NCBI RefSeq assembly: GCF_000226095.1
Contig: NC_016472.1
Coordinates: 9,052,001 to 9,116,000 of the forward strand
Length of the DNA stretch: 64,000 nt
Source: Thermothelomyces thermophilus ATCC 42464
Lineage: Eukaryota; Ascomycota; Sordariomycetes; Sordariales; Chaetomiaceae
Direction: 5' to 3'
Below, piece after piece: positions 1 through 10,890 of the stretch; the first letter of the stretch is position 1; each line of letters starts with the position of its first letter. The translations under genes and the position numbers were made by a program. The notes under the pieces are model-generated. The model had not been told where the DNA came from and searched no databases. It saw only the letters and a program-made list of their open reading frames with translations.

Positions 1-1671
1 CTGGTCTCGGTTGCTTCCTTAGACGCAGTAACGATCCCGTCTTCGGGCGAATCAATGGACGCATTGCCGGCGTTGGTGGTCAGAAGAGTCGATGATGGGC
101 TAAGGTTTGTGATGGGGGCATGGCTTGAAGAAGGGATTACGGTACGGTACGAAGCTCTGACAATTGTATTCCATACGTCTGAGCGTTCGGTACTGTAAGT
201 TTGCGTTCATTGCCAAGTACGGAGAGTGTATTGTTACAAGCGGGTTAACTGGCATGTGCATGAATCGAAGCCGCTATGCCGGGAAGCTACCAGCTCGCCC
301 CTCTACGTATTGATGCAGCATATTTCCAGAGGCAGACAATATATCGATCAATCATTGTCGGCCAGCCCTCCCGATTCGAAGAGGGACCGAGGCAATGCCC
401 TCGACGGCAGATCTTGAAGGACACCTCGCAGATTCATTTCATGCTCGTGGTATTGCTCGTGGTAATGAACCATCCGGCAAAAGAAAAAAAAGGTGCGAAG
501 CAAGCTATAGGATACATCTACAGAGTATAAGTATGTGTATGAAATATTCTGTATTTGCCCATGTAAACAAGCGGCGATCGACCTGCCGTGCCGCCCCTGA
601 TGTGTTGACTCTATGCTTCGAAAACGGTCTTGTTAGGCAGTCTGGGCTGCCATTGTCCTCGGGACTTGTGTCAGTATATGATCATGCTCTGATGGCCAAA
701 GGGTTAGGATTTTTTTTATTTTTTTTGCGCAAATATGCGGCGACTTTGGTTAAGCAAGCTGGTCAGAGTCGAGACGTCGTCGTCGCCTCGAGAGTGAAGT
801 TACGAATCACTGTATCAAAGCAGATCATGTCGGCCTGAATAGCAATGTTTAGTCTCTTTATCCATTAATCAAGCGAACCCCCAAACCTTGCGCAATCTTC
901 TGCTGAGTGAGCGGGCAGAGGACTGCACCCAGACCGCACGTGCCACTTTCGGCGCTCGGAAAAACTGGGCGCTTACGCCAAGCCCATAACCCCGACAAGA
1001 TCCTCAGTCCCACCCCGAGACAAACGCCCGAGAGCAACTCCATCGCGATTTCGATTGCTGACAAAGCATATCGTTTTGACATTCCAACCACCTGTCGACC
1101 GGGGTCTCAGTGAGCCTTTCTGGACAAGGCGGCTGATTGGGGCTTTCCGATTACTATTTCAGCTATATCTCGGTCGCCACTCCGTCGCCACTCCGTCGCC
1201 TTCTGCACCTCTCGAGTACCAGGGTCGCAGACCGTAGGACCACAACCGTACTCCGTACATATGCGGTTAATCGTAAGGGCCGGAGTCCACACACGATTGA
1301 TCAGTCTCGCAAGACCCGAGAACAGCGCGAATACGGAGCGGTAGAGCACTGCCGGAGCGAACCGTAAAAGAAAGCGTCCCGTTGCTTTGTGCCTGAAGCC
1401 AGCCACTCAGATTATCTCAGTCGTCAGTTTTTTTTACCCGAACAAGGTTGCGTGGCCGACCCAACTCGATTCCGATGGGATAATCTCGGAAAGCGGTGCT
1501 GACATAACTCACTCGGTACAAGCCTGGTGACCTCGATGCAGGCTTAGAGCATCATAAAGAAGGGCCGACCCCACGTTTCCTTACATAATTGTCAGCCAAG
1601 CCTCTCTTCGATATCTCGACGTTTGCGACTGGTTCGCGTTGCTGAGTCAGGACAAGTGGTTTATTAACACC
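1..1671. other. Intergenic, 5' flank of kapC
   Basis: No gene is supported here. The open frames on both strands are short and of mixed composition, and none resembles a known family. The stretch presumably holds the promoter and 5' leader of the bZIP gene that starts at 1672. Visible details are a partial tandem of GTCGCCACTCC near 1173-1200 and one copy of TACTCCGTA at 1249-1257, a motif that recurs between genes across the window. Confidence 0.6.
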
Positions 1672-4020
1672 ATGTCGACCAACAACGCCAGCACTGGTAA
1701 GTGGTCAATTTTCCATTTTCGATCCTTGCAAGCCCCCGGTCGATGCGGTCTGCACGGCTACGCTTTTCCCTCTTGGCACCACTTTTACCCCCATCGCTGG
1801 TGACCATCCATGGCGCTCGTCGAAGTATCGCGCGCGCAACGAGGCCATCACCAGAGGACTCGAGGGAGACATATTGTGATCATGCTTCTCTCGCTGCTGC
1901 CTGCCCGGGCAGTTATTGCCGCGGCACTATAACGGGTACAGACGAGAGCGAATGGGCGATCTCTGCAGCGACCAAAAGGGCGGGAGACTTCAGTAGGCTG
2001 CGAGCGGTCCTCTGGGTAACCGATCTGGACGGACCCTCCATCACCTCACTCAGCCATCATCTCGTCCACCTTAATGCTTTTCCTCAACCCAAGGCATTCG
2101 CCGCGCTATTTTCTTTCCTTTCTCTCCCCCCTTTTCTCTTTTGCATTCCTCTTATGGCGATACCAATCTCCTGTACTTCTGTCATCACGCATTCCTCCTC
2201 ATTCCCGCCTGTGTACAGAATAAATACACTGTACAAAACAATACATGCGGCTTGCCCGTCCCTGTTTTGACGTTCTTCCCCCAAGAACCCGGGCTCTCCG
2301 TCAACCCGGGTCGTCATACGCGAAGTCGGACCCGCTCTTTTCTCCGTCCATCCACGGCACCGCGAACGCATGAGCCTGGCAAGTGCTGGGTACAAGAACA
2401 GCTGCGTCCCATCCCTGGCCCCGCCCGACGTCTTCCTTACCTAATTCCCCGCGTTTACCGATTAGGTCTCGCGCACCACGTCGCGGCATTGCTGTAAGTC
2501 GCCCCGAGATGGGAACAACTGCCAGCGCCCGTTGTTTCCTTCCCCCATTGCTCCTGTCATAGGCCTTCCCTCCTCAATCAGACCTATACCGGAACAATGG
2601 GCTCTCAAGTGATATCAGCAATTCGACTATTCCTTTTTTTCGCGAAGGGGTCTGAGCGGTGCCGTTGTCCAAGACTCCGAGAACTATGTTAGGAAGTCGA
2701 TGGATTTATAATCTGTCCAACCCCGGTCCCCCAGAGACCCATCCAGCTGCATGGTTTCCGCCTCTTCTTTCCTCCTTTGCATCCAAACTCCCTTGAATCT
2801 CAGCCCCTGCCGTTCTGGGCTCTGAGCTGCAAGCCAGGTCTTGCTCTCAATTACCACTTCACAATTACCTAAGGGCGACAGTGCCCCGTCTCTAATTTTA
2901 CACCCTCCCCCACTTTCCCTTCCTCTTCCCCCACCACCGCCACCACCACTGCCTCCACCATTTCGGGCATATCAATTTATTTATTGATTACCTCACAGTC
3001 GTTGCCATGCTGACTGGCCTTCCGGTTCAGAGTTAAGTGCTCGCGAGCAACCTGCGGCGGCCGTACCAGCAGCTTCCGCTCCTACGGTGGAACACTCTGT
3101 TTACGCGCCACCACATCCTAACTTTGCCAGCCACTTACAACCGGCATCCGAGGGGGCCGGGGCCAAGAGCGAACCTGGTCCACCTACACTACCGCACGGG
3201 TACAACCATCAACAACAACTTCCACAAGGAGAGGCTCACATTCACCCTGAACTGCGATCTAGCCACGAGCCACCACCGACAACTCCAGTCTACGCTCCTC
3301 CCATCCCCAACATGATCCCGCAAGCCGCTGGAGTGCCGCATGCCAACCAAGCGGTACCTATGCCTGGCCAGCCTGTGGCTGTCGCCCCAGCCGTGGGGCC
3401 AACAGAGACCGGAGAGACCCCTACCGATGGGAGGAAAGCCAAGCGGGAGTTGTCCCAGTCTAAGCGTGCTGCACAAAACCGTGCCGCCCAGGTCGGTAAA
3501 AAACAAAAACCCCCTATACTTACATAAAAAATGCTGACGAAGCAATGCGATAATGCAGAGGGCATTCCGCCAACGGAAAGAAGGATACATCAAAAAGCTC
3601 GAGCAGCAGGTTCGGGAGTATGGCGAAATGGAAAACACATTCAAGGCGGTCCAGGCCGAAAACTATGCGCTGCGAGAATATGTCCTCCGCCTGCAGTCCA
3701 GACTACTAGACACCCAGGGCGAGTACCCCCAGCCGCCGCCCGGACTCAACCTTGCACACCCCAACGCTCAGACGCAACCGCCCCACGTCAGCCCCGAGGT
3801 TCCCCAGCCCGCGGCGACGGCTGCTCCGGCTGCCGCGGGTGCCAACCAGGTCGAAGTAGCTGCGCAGGCTGTCGCTGGCCTAACTAGGAGCGAGCATCTC
3901 GGTGACCGGGACCCTTACCCACCGCCGGTCCGTAGCGAAGACGACAGGACGGCCGAGGAAATCACGCGGCAGCTACAGGCCGACAGCGGACCGGACGGGT
4001 TGCCCGCCGCCACCATGTAG
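1672..4020 (+). CDS. kapC: bZIP transcription factor, kapC type
   Basis: Predicted join 1672-1696, 3031-3491, 3559-4020, giving 315 residues. It is a nuclear DNA-binding protein of the fungal KapC/Yap-like bZIP family. The basic region (about residues 146-170) reads SKRAAQNRAAQ then RAFRQRKEGYIKKLE, followed by a zipper whose end, ENYALREYVLRLQSRLLD, matches Aspergillus KapC closely. The flanks are Pro/Gln/Ala-rich and probably disordered. The second intron (67 bases, donor GTCGGT, acceptor GCAG) splits the basic region between Q162 and R163, where related bZIP genes also carry an intron. The first exon encodes only eight residues plus one base and needs a 1334-base intron with a GTAAGT donor and TTCAG acceptor; the frame joins cleanly, but this exon is less certain than the rest. 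If it is wrong, translation could start at 3087. Family assignment is strong; the target genes are unknown. Confidence 0.85.
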
Positions 4021-4986
4021 GACATGTGCTCTCTAGGATGGCCACCGCAGTGAACGGTCGCCCGTTATACGCGACCCTCTCTTTTCCCGACGGCTTGCAC
4101 GGGGCGTTGTTCTTCGACGGCTCGCCGATGCCAAAAAATCAGTCCGCCGGAGCTACGTCGCCTCACTCCACCTCCCTTTTTTTTCATCTTTTGTTATTTT
4201 GTGTCGTCTTGGGCGTTTGATAACTGCGTTAGCGGAACGGAACGAGTAGCGGCCGGAGGTGCCCGTTGCCGCGCTCCCTGGCACGTGTTTGATGTATTCT
4301 AGGTGGCTATCCTCGTCGGTTTGTTTTGGTGCAAGGTCTTGGCAGATGAGAAGGTTGAAATGCGCAACACTGTTTCGTTGTATGTCCATGCCAATAGCGG
4401 TTTCGGATGGCCGGTAATCCGAGCTGGAACGATCGCGATATGGGTGCTTTGTATCGGCTCGAGGCCGTATCTTTCTTACGCCTTTGGGGCCCTGCATGTT
4501 TGGTAGTGTGGAACGTGCACTGTGGCTCTTGGGGTCGCTCATCAGAGAGCCCAACCCTGGGCGAGACCTAAAATGATCTCTCTCTTTCTCTCTCTTTGAG
4601 GGTTTAGCAATGGGCATGGATCCAGAAGTGTCCCTCTTCCTTCACGAAACCAGCGGGAAAGCATACTATAGACCGCGACGGTGTTGGAATATTTTTTAGA
4701 TTCATCAGCAAGGTGTATTTGTTGGCTTGTATTGAAGACGTGGCAGCACTCGAAGCCAGACGAACATTTTCACCGTTCCCAATCCAGCCATTCCTTTTAA
4801 AAACTCCCCCGTATTCCCAAGTGCATCTGTTTATACTAGAAGTGTCTGGTAGGTAGGTGCATACCTAGTTACGACCGGAACTATGAACCACACCGCAGAA
4901 CCCATGGGACGTGGATCCCCCCCCAACGCCTAACGTCGGACAACCATCGTCAATTCTTCCTGCCTAGGTAGCTTGTTGTTTCTTCT
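4021..4986. other. Intergenic between convergent kapC and arp5
   Basis: This 966-base stretch lies between the kapC stop and the arp5 stop and should hold both 3' UTRs. No open frame resembles a known protein. A CT-rich run lies near 4577-4597 and a copy of CCTAGGTA at 4963-4970. Confidence 0.6.
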
Positions 4987-7583
4987 TCAAGCAAAGGCGT
5001 TCCCTAGATCATGTTCCTAAACCAAAGCCGAGACCGGTCAGCATATACACAGTGCGATTGATTTGAAAGAAACAAAGCAAAGAGAGAGAGAGAGAGAGAG
5101 AGAACATGAGAGAAGGCAAGAAGAAGAAAAAGAAGAAGAAGGGAACGAGTCCCAACCCAAAAAAAAAACTAACCTTGAAATACTCGGGCCCCTTCTCGAG
5201 CCACTCCTCCTTGGTGACCCTCGCCCTCTTGGCGTCGTCGGTGCAGGCCCAGCCGGCGGCGCCCTTCCAGGCGTCGAGGGTGGCGTCGGCGGCCCTGCGG
5301 ATGACGAGGGGTGCGCCGGCGGGCAGGAGGGCGGTGAGGCCGCGGCGGAGGCGCTCGTCAAAGTTCTCGAAGAGGGTGTTGCCGCCGGTGAGGAAGACGT
5401 CGCGGAGGAAGTGGTCGCGGTCGAGGCCGGCGATGGCGGGGAGGCGCTGGGTGAGGATGTCGCCGGCGATCTCGACGATGCCGGCCTGGTCGACGCCGGC
5501 GATGGCGGCCGGCTGGAAGAGGACCTCGGGGACGCGGATGCGCTCGACGTTGAGGTGCAGCCGGTGCGTCTCGGCCGGGGAGGAGGGGTCGAAGGGGCGG
5601 GGCCCGTAGCGGAAGGCGTGCAGGAGCGACTTGGACCAGTCCTTTTGCGCGTCGAGCGTCTGGTCGTAGTCGAACGTCTTGTCGTACTTGAGCAGGTCGG
5701 CCTCGATGGCGCGCACGGCGGCCTCGAGGTCCTCGTCGCCGCCCTCGCCGTCCTCGTCGTCGCTGTCGCCCCGGTTGGCGCCGATGGCGACGCTGCGGTA
5801 CACGCCCCAGTCGGCGTCGTCGGCGCCGAAGTCGTCGTCGTCGCCCCCGCGGCGGCGCTTGCGCCCGCCCGAGGCGCCGGCCGGCGCGTCCGAGGCCAGG
5901 TTGGCAATGTTCTTCATGCGGATCTGGCTGGCGAGCGACTTGCGGTTGCCGAGGTCGGCCTTGAGCCGCTCGCGCTCCTTGATCTGGGCGAGCTTGGCGA
6001 GGCGCGCCTGGCGCTTCTCCTCGAGCCAGCCCTCGAGGTCGCTGACGCGGCGCTCCTCGTCGAGCCTCGCCGCCTCGGCGATCCGGGCCTTCTCGGCCTC
6101 CTTCTCGGCCTTGGCGCGGGCCCGGGCTTCGTGGTTCGACTTGAGGAGGCGCTGCTGGCGCTTCTGCTTCAGCCCGGCCTCGTCGAGCTGGTCGTCGGGC
6201 ACGTCGAGGAGGCTGAAGTCGGGCGCTTCTTCCTCCTCCGGCTCGCCGAGGTCCTTTGTCCGCGCTTTCCTGATGGATTTCTCGAGATCTCGGATCACCC
6301 GCTCCAGCGCGGCCTCGTCCTTGACCTCGGCCTCGTCCAGCAGCCGCCTGGCCTCCTTCTTGGTCTGCTCGGCGATCCGACGCTGGACGTCCTTGTAGTA
6401 TTCGAGCTCCTGCTCCTTCTTCATCAACCTCTCGAGGCGCATCTTGGCGGCCTGCTCCTGGAGCCTCCGGCCGCTCTCCTTCTTCCTCTCGGCGATCCGG
6501 GCCAGCTCCTCTTCCGTCTTTTGCACAACCACCTCCTCCGTATAAGGGTATTGAATGATGCGCTCCCTGTCCTCGAGCCCGGTCCAGTCCAAGTAGTGCG
6601 CCAGTTCTTGGTCGTAGTCTAGTGATACGTAGCAGAAGTCGCGAACCATGTGTTCGGCCTGTGAAGAGTTGATCTTTCCGGGGAACCCGGTGTAGTACTT
6701 GAGCCTGACGAGCTTCTGTAGATATTCGGCGGCGTGCCAGCCGCCCCAGTTGAGCCGTATCGCCTGGTTGAGCATGGGCTTTTGGTTGTAGACAGGGATC
6801 ACATGTGTCGCGCTGTATGATGAGGAGATCACGAGGCCGGTCCTGCCTTGGTTGTGGCGATATGAGAATAACGAGTCGATTCCGTAGACGACGCTGGGTG
6901 CGTTGTAGCACTCAAATAGCATCTCGCTCATTGCTTTTTTTTTTTTCAGGGTCAGCAAGTGGCACGACTCGGAGCCGGTCCGGGAAGGGATCATCTAGGC
7001 TCACTCTTTCGCGAGTATGGAAGATTGGCGACGGCTTCCGTCATGACGATGGGCATGTCGATGCCCCCCTCGACACCATTCATGCCGAGCTTGATGAAGA
7101 CGTGGTCGAGGACGTGCTCCATGACGTCCCAGTTGCTCACGATGCCCGTGCCGGCCTCGAAGGCGTTTCTGATGTGTCCTCGCGCGGCAGTGTCGGCGTA
7201 GCAGTCGTGGCCGGCGAAGGAAAAGGTCTTGCCCGCCTTGCGGTCTCGGTATTTGGACATGATGGGGGGTATTGCGAGTCGAGGCTTGGTCTCGAACGAC
7301 CAGCCTGCGCGAACAGTTGAGGAGCCTATCCACGGCGGGAAACGTGCGTTAGGTCAGGCTCGGCTTTGAAGTCTTGCGAGACTGAAGGGCGCTGCTCACC
7401 ATTGTCAATGACAATCGCAGCCTGTCCTTCTGGCTGCGCCAGAGCGCGTTCCCTGCCGTCTATTTGTGGCGGAAGGTATTTCTCAAACCTGGCTTCTTTG
7501 ACCGGATACAATGTCGGCGGGGGCAGGTTCTTCCAAGCCTCCCTTCGGCTGCTGACCGAATCCCCCGTTGCGGAGGGCGCCAT
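4987..7583 (-). CDS. arp5: Actin-related protein 5, INO80 chromatin remodeller subunit
   Basis: Predicted complement(join 4987-5016, 5174-6933, 7005-7325, 7400-7583), 764 residues. Arp5 is a nuclear actin-fold protein that with Ies6 forms a module of the INO80 ATPase complex and couples ATP use to nucleosome sliding. Exon 1 has YPVKEARFEKYLPPQIDGRE and the actin-like phosphate loop IVIDNG/SSTVRAGW across the first intron. LPYSRK/TMSEMLFECY joins across the 71-base third intron. Residues of about 230-500 form a long charged coiled coil inserted in the actin fold, as is typical of Arp5. The C-terminal actin fold includes VFLTGGNTLFENF. The last exon is only 30 bases and adds EHDLGNAFA after EYFK, matching the conserved Arp5 tail. 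The third intron has poly-A just before its acceptor, and the last intron carries an (AG)11 microsatellite. It lies 3.3 kb from ies6, its physical partner. Exon joins all keep frame. Confidence 0.93.
5081..5102 (+). repeat. (AG)11 microsatellite in arp5 intron
   Basis: A pure AG dinucleotide run lies inside the last intron of arp5, so on the coding strand it is a CT tract that may serve as polypyrimidine sequence. Confidence 0.9.
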
Positions 7584-8259
7584 GGCTCAATCGATCTCTG
7601 GAATCGCAATCGCAATCGCAATCGCAATCGCAATCGTCTGCTTGGAGCAGCTCGGTTCGGAATGAGATTGGGGCAAAGGTCTCAATGAGAGAGGTTCAGA
7701 TGGCGATCGTCGATGGTCGCATGTTGCGCAATGTCGATTATGGGTGTCTAGCTCGGGGATTGCTCGCGGTCGCGTGGGTAGAAGTGAAACGTCAGGCACT
7801 GCGCGAGAGTCGCCGCTCTCGAGCTTGCCGTTGGTGTGCACTGGGACTTGGAAGCTTACTACGTACGGAAATACACTAGGATCGCGTCCTGCGGCTTGGC
7901 CAAGAGTTAAGTCGACGTAGGTTTACTGTGTGGAACATTTGGCATGCTTGTAAATGGCTAAGGTACGGCGCGTGTATGTAGTGTATGTACTGTACGGATT
8001 ACAGTACGTACCTCATATTAGCTGTGTAAGACAGACAATTGGTCGCGCGGGAGCTGGTGATCCGGGCCAGTAATTGGTGAGCTGATGAGTTAGTGTACTG
8101 TAATCCGTATGGATTAGTTACTCCGTCCTTCAACGCAGCACATTGCCGTCCACTGCTGCCCATTTATGGTATTCAGATTTGCGACTATGCCTATCAACCA
8201 GGTAAAAAGAAAATGAAGTAAAAGGCAAGGTAACTTCGAGCAGTTTTCTCGTCGTCCGC
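7584..8259. other. Intergenic, 5' flank of arp5
   Basis: No gene is seen. The stretch should hold the arp5 promoter on its left side. It contains an AATCGC hexamer array (7602-7637) right next to the arp5 start, and two copies of the dispersed motif: TACGGATTAC at 7993-8002 and GTAATCCGTA at 8100-8109. Confidence 0.6.
7602..7637 (+). repeat. AATCGC hexanucleotide tandem repeat (6 copies)
   Basis: Six perfect copies of AATCGC begin 19 bases upstream of the arp5 start codon (on the opposite strand the unit is GCGATT). They lie in the presumed arp5 5' leader or core promoter. Confidence 0.9.
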
Positions 8260-9380
8260 TCATTCAAGAATCCCCCGGTTTGGTATCGCCTTGGCCTGTT
8301 TTCTGTTTGGCAAGAGCTTCGGCCAAGTTGTAGCTCGCGCGGGTCTTTCCCAGTTCCAATACTCCTGCCCCAAGGCCACCATCTCTTTCCGCAGCACAAA
8401 CGGGATACGTCGCGTCTCCGTCCCGGTGACGTCGGGGTGCTTCTCCCAACTCATCTTCAACACTGGTTCCACGTCCTGCTCCTCATGCGGGACTTCGCGG
8501 AAATGCTCGTCCAGCGTGATGATCTCGTAGAGGGTGAAGATGACGCCCTTGATGTCGTTGTGGTGTGGTGTGTAGTCCTTCCCGATCATGACGGCATAGT
8601 TGAAGTCGAAAATGCGGAGGTTATCCTTCTCGTTGATCACCAGGTTCCGTGCCGCGATGTCTTGATGCGTCACCCCGTACCGGAAGTTGAGGTCGTCGAC
8701 TACCGAGATGAGTTGGCGGAAACCACCGGAGCTGGAAGGGCCTCGTGGTGGCGTTGTTGTCCAGGAGGGTGCCGCCGCGGACGTATTGCGAAGTGAACCC
8801 AACAACTCCTCCGCTGACGGGGTCAAGGACAACCGAGTCAAACGGGGCCATCCGGGTCTAAGAAGCGAAGACCGAAGACACCATCGCCCAGTTGGTCGAT
8901 GTGCTTCTGGAGCTTGGCCAGACAGATTTCCTCGGTTCCCTCGACGTCTTCGACGGGAAACGGGTTTGCATATGTTGTGACCGAGAAGGTCTTTCTCTCA
9001 TCGAAGTCGGTGAACTGCCAGGTATACGGCCCGCCCGTGAGCAACGCGCCGGATCCTGCCCAGAGCCGATCCCCGGGATCGATCATTGTGTGAGAGACGG
9101 TGTAGAGGAACGAACTGTCACGATTGACCACGCAATGCAGGAAGATGTAGAGGGACGAGGCTTTACCGCCTCCCTTTTTACCAGGATGAGATAACCACCC
9201 GATTTCTCTCAAGGTTGGACTCGACGTCAACGAGGCGCTCACCATTCCAGAGGCGCTCGGTTTCGAGTAATCAATGTTAAAATGCCAAAGAAGCTTAACA
9301 CCAACCCTTCGTTCTCGCTGATAGCAGTCTGAAAATTCGGGGACGAGGAGGTCGACGAAGAAGTAGCTGAACCTTCCCAC
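8260..9380 (-). pseudogene. Kinase-like domain gene, frameshifted
   Basis: The minus strand encodes pieces of a fungal protein-kinase-like protein in successive frames. The downstream part (8260 to about 8740) has HQDIAARNLVINE (the HxD catalytic loop with N), then LRIFDFNYAV (DFN in place of DFG) and further C-lobe sequence up to a stop at 8260. The middle part (about 8720-8850) reads FDSVVLDPVSGG in a second frame, and the upstream part (about 8850-9100) reads LAKLQKHIDQLGDGVFGLRF in a third. The two downstream frame changes each look like one extra base in a short run (C run near 8840, T run near 8725). Upstream of 9190 the protein-like signal jumps frame again (SNLERNRVVISSW in another frame). 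Four or more breaks suggest a decayed gene rather than introns. Sequencing error in homopolymers is the alternative. The family is expanded and often unstable in filamentous fungi; no substrate is known. Confidence 0.7.
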
Positions 9381-10116
9381 TTGAGGAAGAGCCTGACAGG
9401 GGATATACTAGGTACCTACTGATAGGGACTTAGGTTAATAGACAATCTGTACGGGTTCTTGTAAGTACTGGCGATGCCTTTGTAATATACACGTTTAGCG
9501 AGCAAACGGGGAGGGGTAACTGTACAGTACTTATAACATGTATACAGTTCATGAGAGGTAATGTTGACTACCCTGCATTGCTGCCTGGTCGTCAACACAT
9601 GCACCACTGAAGGCTTGTCAAAACGCACTGAGATGTGGCCGCCAAGTCGGGGCCATTGCTCCTGTTGATGCAGAGACAAACGGCATGAGCAGCCAGCAGA
9701 AATCATTATAGAAGGTACCCTACTCCCTCGAAGCTGAAATTGAATCAGATACTCCCAAACCTCCCAGCTCATCTTAACACTTTGTCTCTCAAACCAACAA
9801 CGGCAACGGGCTCAGCTTGGGAAACGGCTTGAACCATGGCTTGGACAATGCCAAAGACTCGCTTAGTACGCTGGTCATCGGCCCGTGGCTTGGTAACAGC
9901 AAAGACTTCGGCAAAGCCCCGCACTCCGTCGATGGGAATCAGCCTGGCTTAGGTAGCCAATACACGGCAATTTGAGATAAGAAACGCATATACGACAGAA
10001 GACGTGAATTTGGCGCCAGAATCTGTTTTAGGTATGGCCACATGCCGGATCATGGAAGCCTCGTTCTCCTTACTTAACCAGTGAATCACCAGAAACGCAA
10101 ACGGGCACACACGTGT
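9381..10116. other. Intergenic between pseudogene and dad4
   Basis: No gene is supported in these 736 bases. A CTAGGTAC palindromic motif lies at about 9408-9415. The right part should hold the dad4 3' UTR. Confidence 0.55.
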
Positions 10117-10576
10117 TCATGCTGGATCTTTTAAGTTGTCCGTGGCTGAAATTTCCTCTCATTAGTGAGAATTCCCTCAGTTGACCACTGTCATACTCAC
10201 CTTCGAGGTGAAATAGCACGTTGGACTGATAGTTTTTGAACATCTGGGCCACCAGCTCAATGTTCATATTCTGAATGTTGATCTCCTTAAAGACTCGTTA
10301 GTCAGAATGCCTTGGACCCAAAAAAAGAACTAAACATACCTGAAGGGCCTTGTTCATCACAACAATGGATTCATTAAGCTTTTCCTGTTGTTCAGAAAAC
10401 AAGTAAGTACAACGGGCTCAAGAGCACAGCCGCCCCCCTGGATGAAGATCACGGACCACGTTGGTGATGATGCGTGACAGAAGCAGGTTCTGCTGATGCT
10501 CGTGTGGGCTTTCCTGTTTAGAAAAGTTATAAAATTGTTTCTGAACCCATATTCTTCTAAAAGTGACACTTACCAT
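10117..10576 (-). CDS. dad4: DASH/Dam1 complex subunit Dad4
   Basis: Predicted complement(join 10117-10145, 10201-10285, 10340-10384, 10457-10513, 10574-10576), 72 residues, the same length as yeast Dad4. Dad4 is a small helical subunit of the fungus-specific DASH ring that couples kinetochores to spindle microtubules. The exons give [54 protein letters not shown] plus SNVLFHLE, and ATDNLKDPA, matching fungal Dad4 from end to end. The first coding exon holds only the start codon, followed at once by a GTAAGT donor. The second intron has an unusual GTCCGT donor, accepted because both flanks match the family. Four introns in 219 coding bases is extreme. The gene is head to head with ies6, 314 bases apart. 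It is too fragmented to show up as one open frame. Confidence 0.93.
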
Positions 10577-10890
10577 TGTGATTAACGAGTATCAAGGGTT
10601 GAAGTGATCTGGTTGCTGGGCTCTCTTGCGCTTTTGTTGTTTACTTGACGAGGTGCGGCAGACCCACCCCCACATTCGATCACTGACCACCAAGAACCAT
10701 CGAAACAGTGCGAAGTACGGTTTCTGTCGCACTTCATCTAGAAGCGGTCAAGCTTGGCAGAACCGGGTCGCCTGAAGCTGCCTCCCTGCCACCTCTCTCC
10801 AACAGCTTTCCATGCTCAATTCTCTCTCTTTCTCTCCCCGCCACCTACCCAACCGGAATACGCATCACATCCCCTTCTTAGCCTCCCGCA
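10577..10890. promoter_or_regulatory. Divergent promoter dad4 / ies6
   Basis: The 314 bases between the two start codons must carry promoters and 5' leaders for both dad4 (leftward) and ies6 (rightward). A CT-rich tract (about 10790-10840) precedes the ies6 start, as is common in fungal leaders. No defined binding site was recognised. Confidence 0.6.

Noticed and set aside
5063-6622. 519-codon plus-strand open frame
   Set aside because: It is antisense to the arp5 coiled-coil exon. Its composition (long runs of Leu, Val, Glu, Gly) is that of a GC-rich shadow frame, and arp5 explains the sequence.
8260-9380. Two separate small genes (N-terminal and kinase parts)
   Set aside because: The pieces are consecutive segments of one family sequence in shifted frames, so one decayed gene is the simpler reading.
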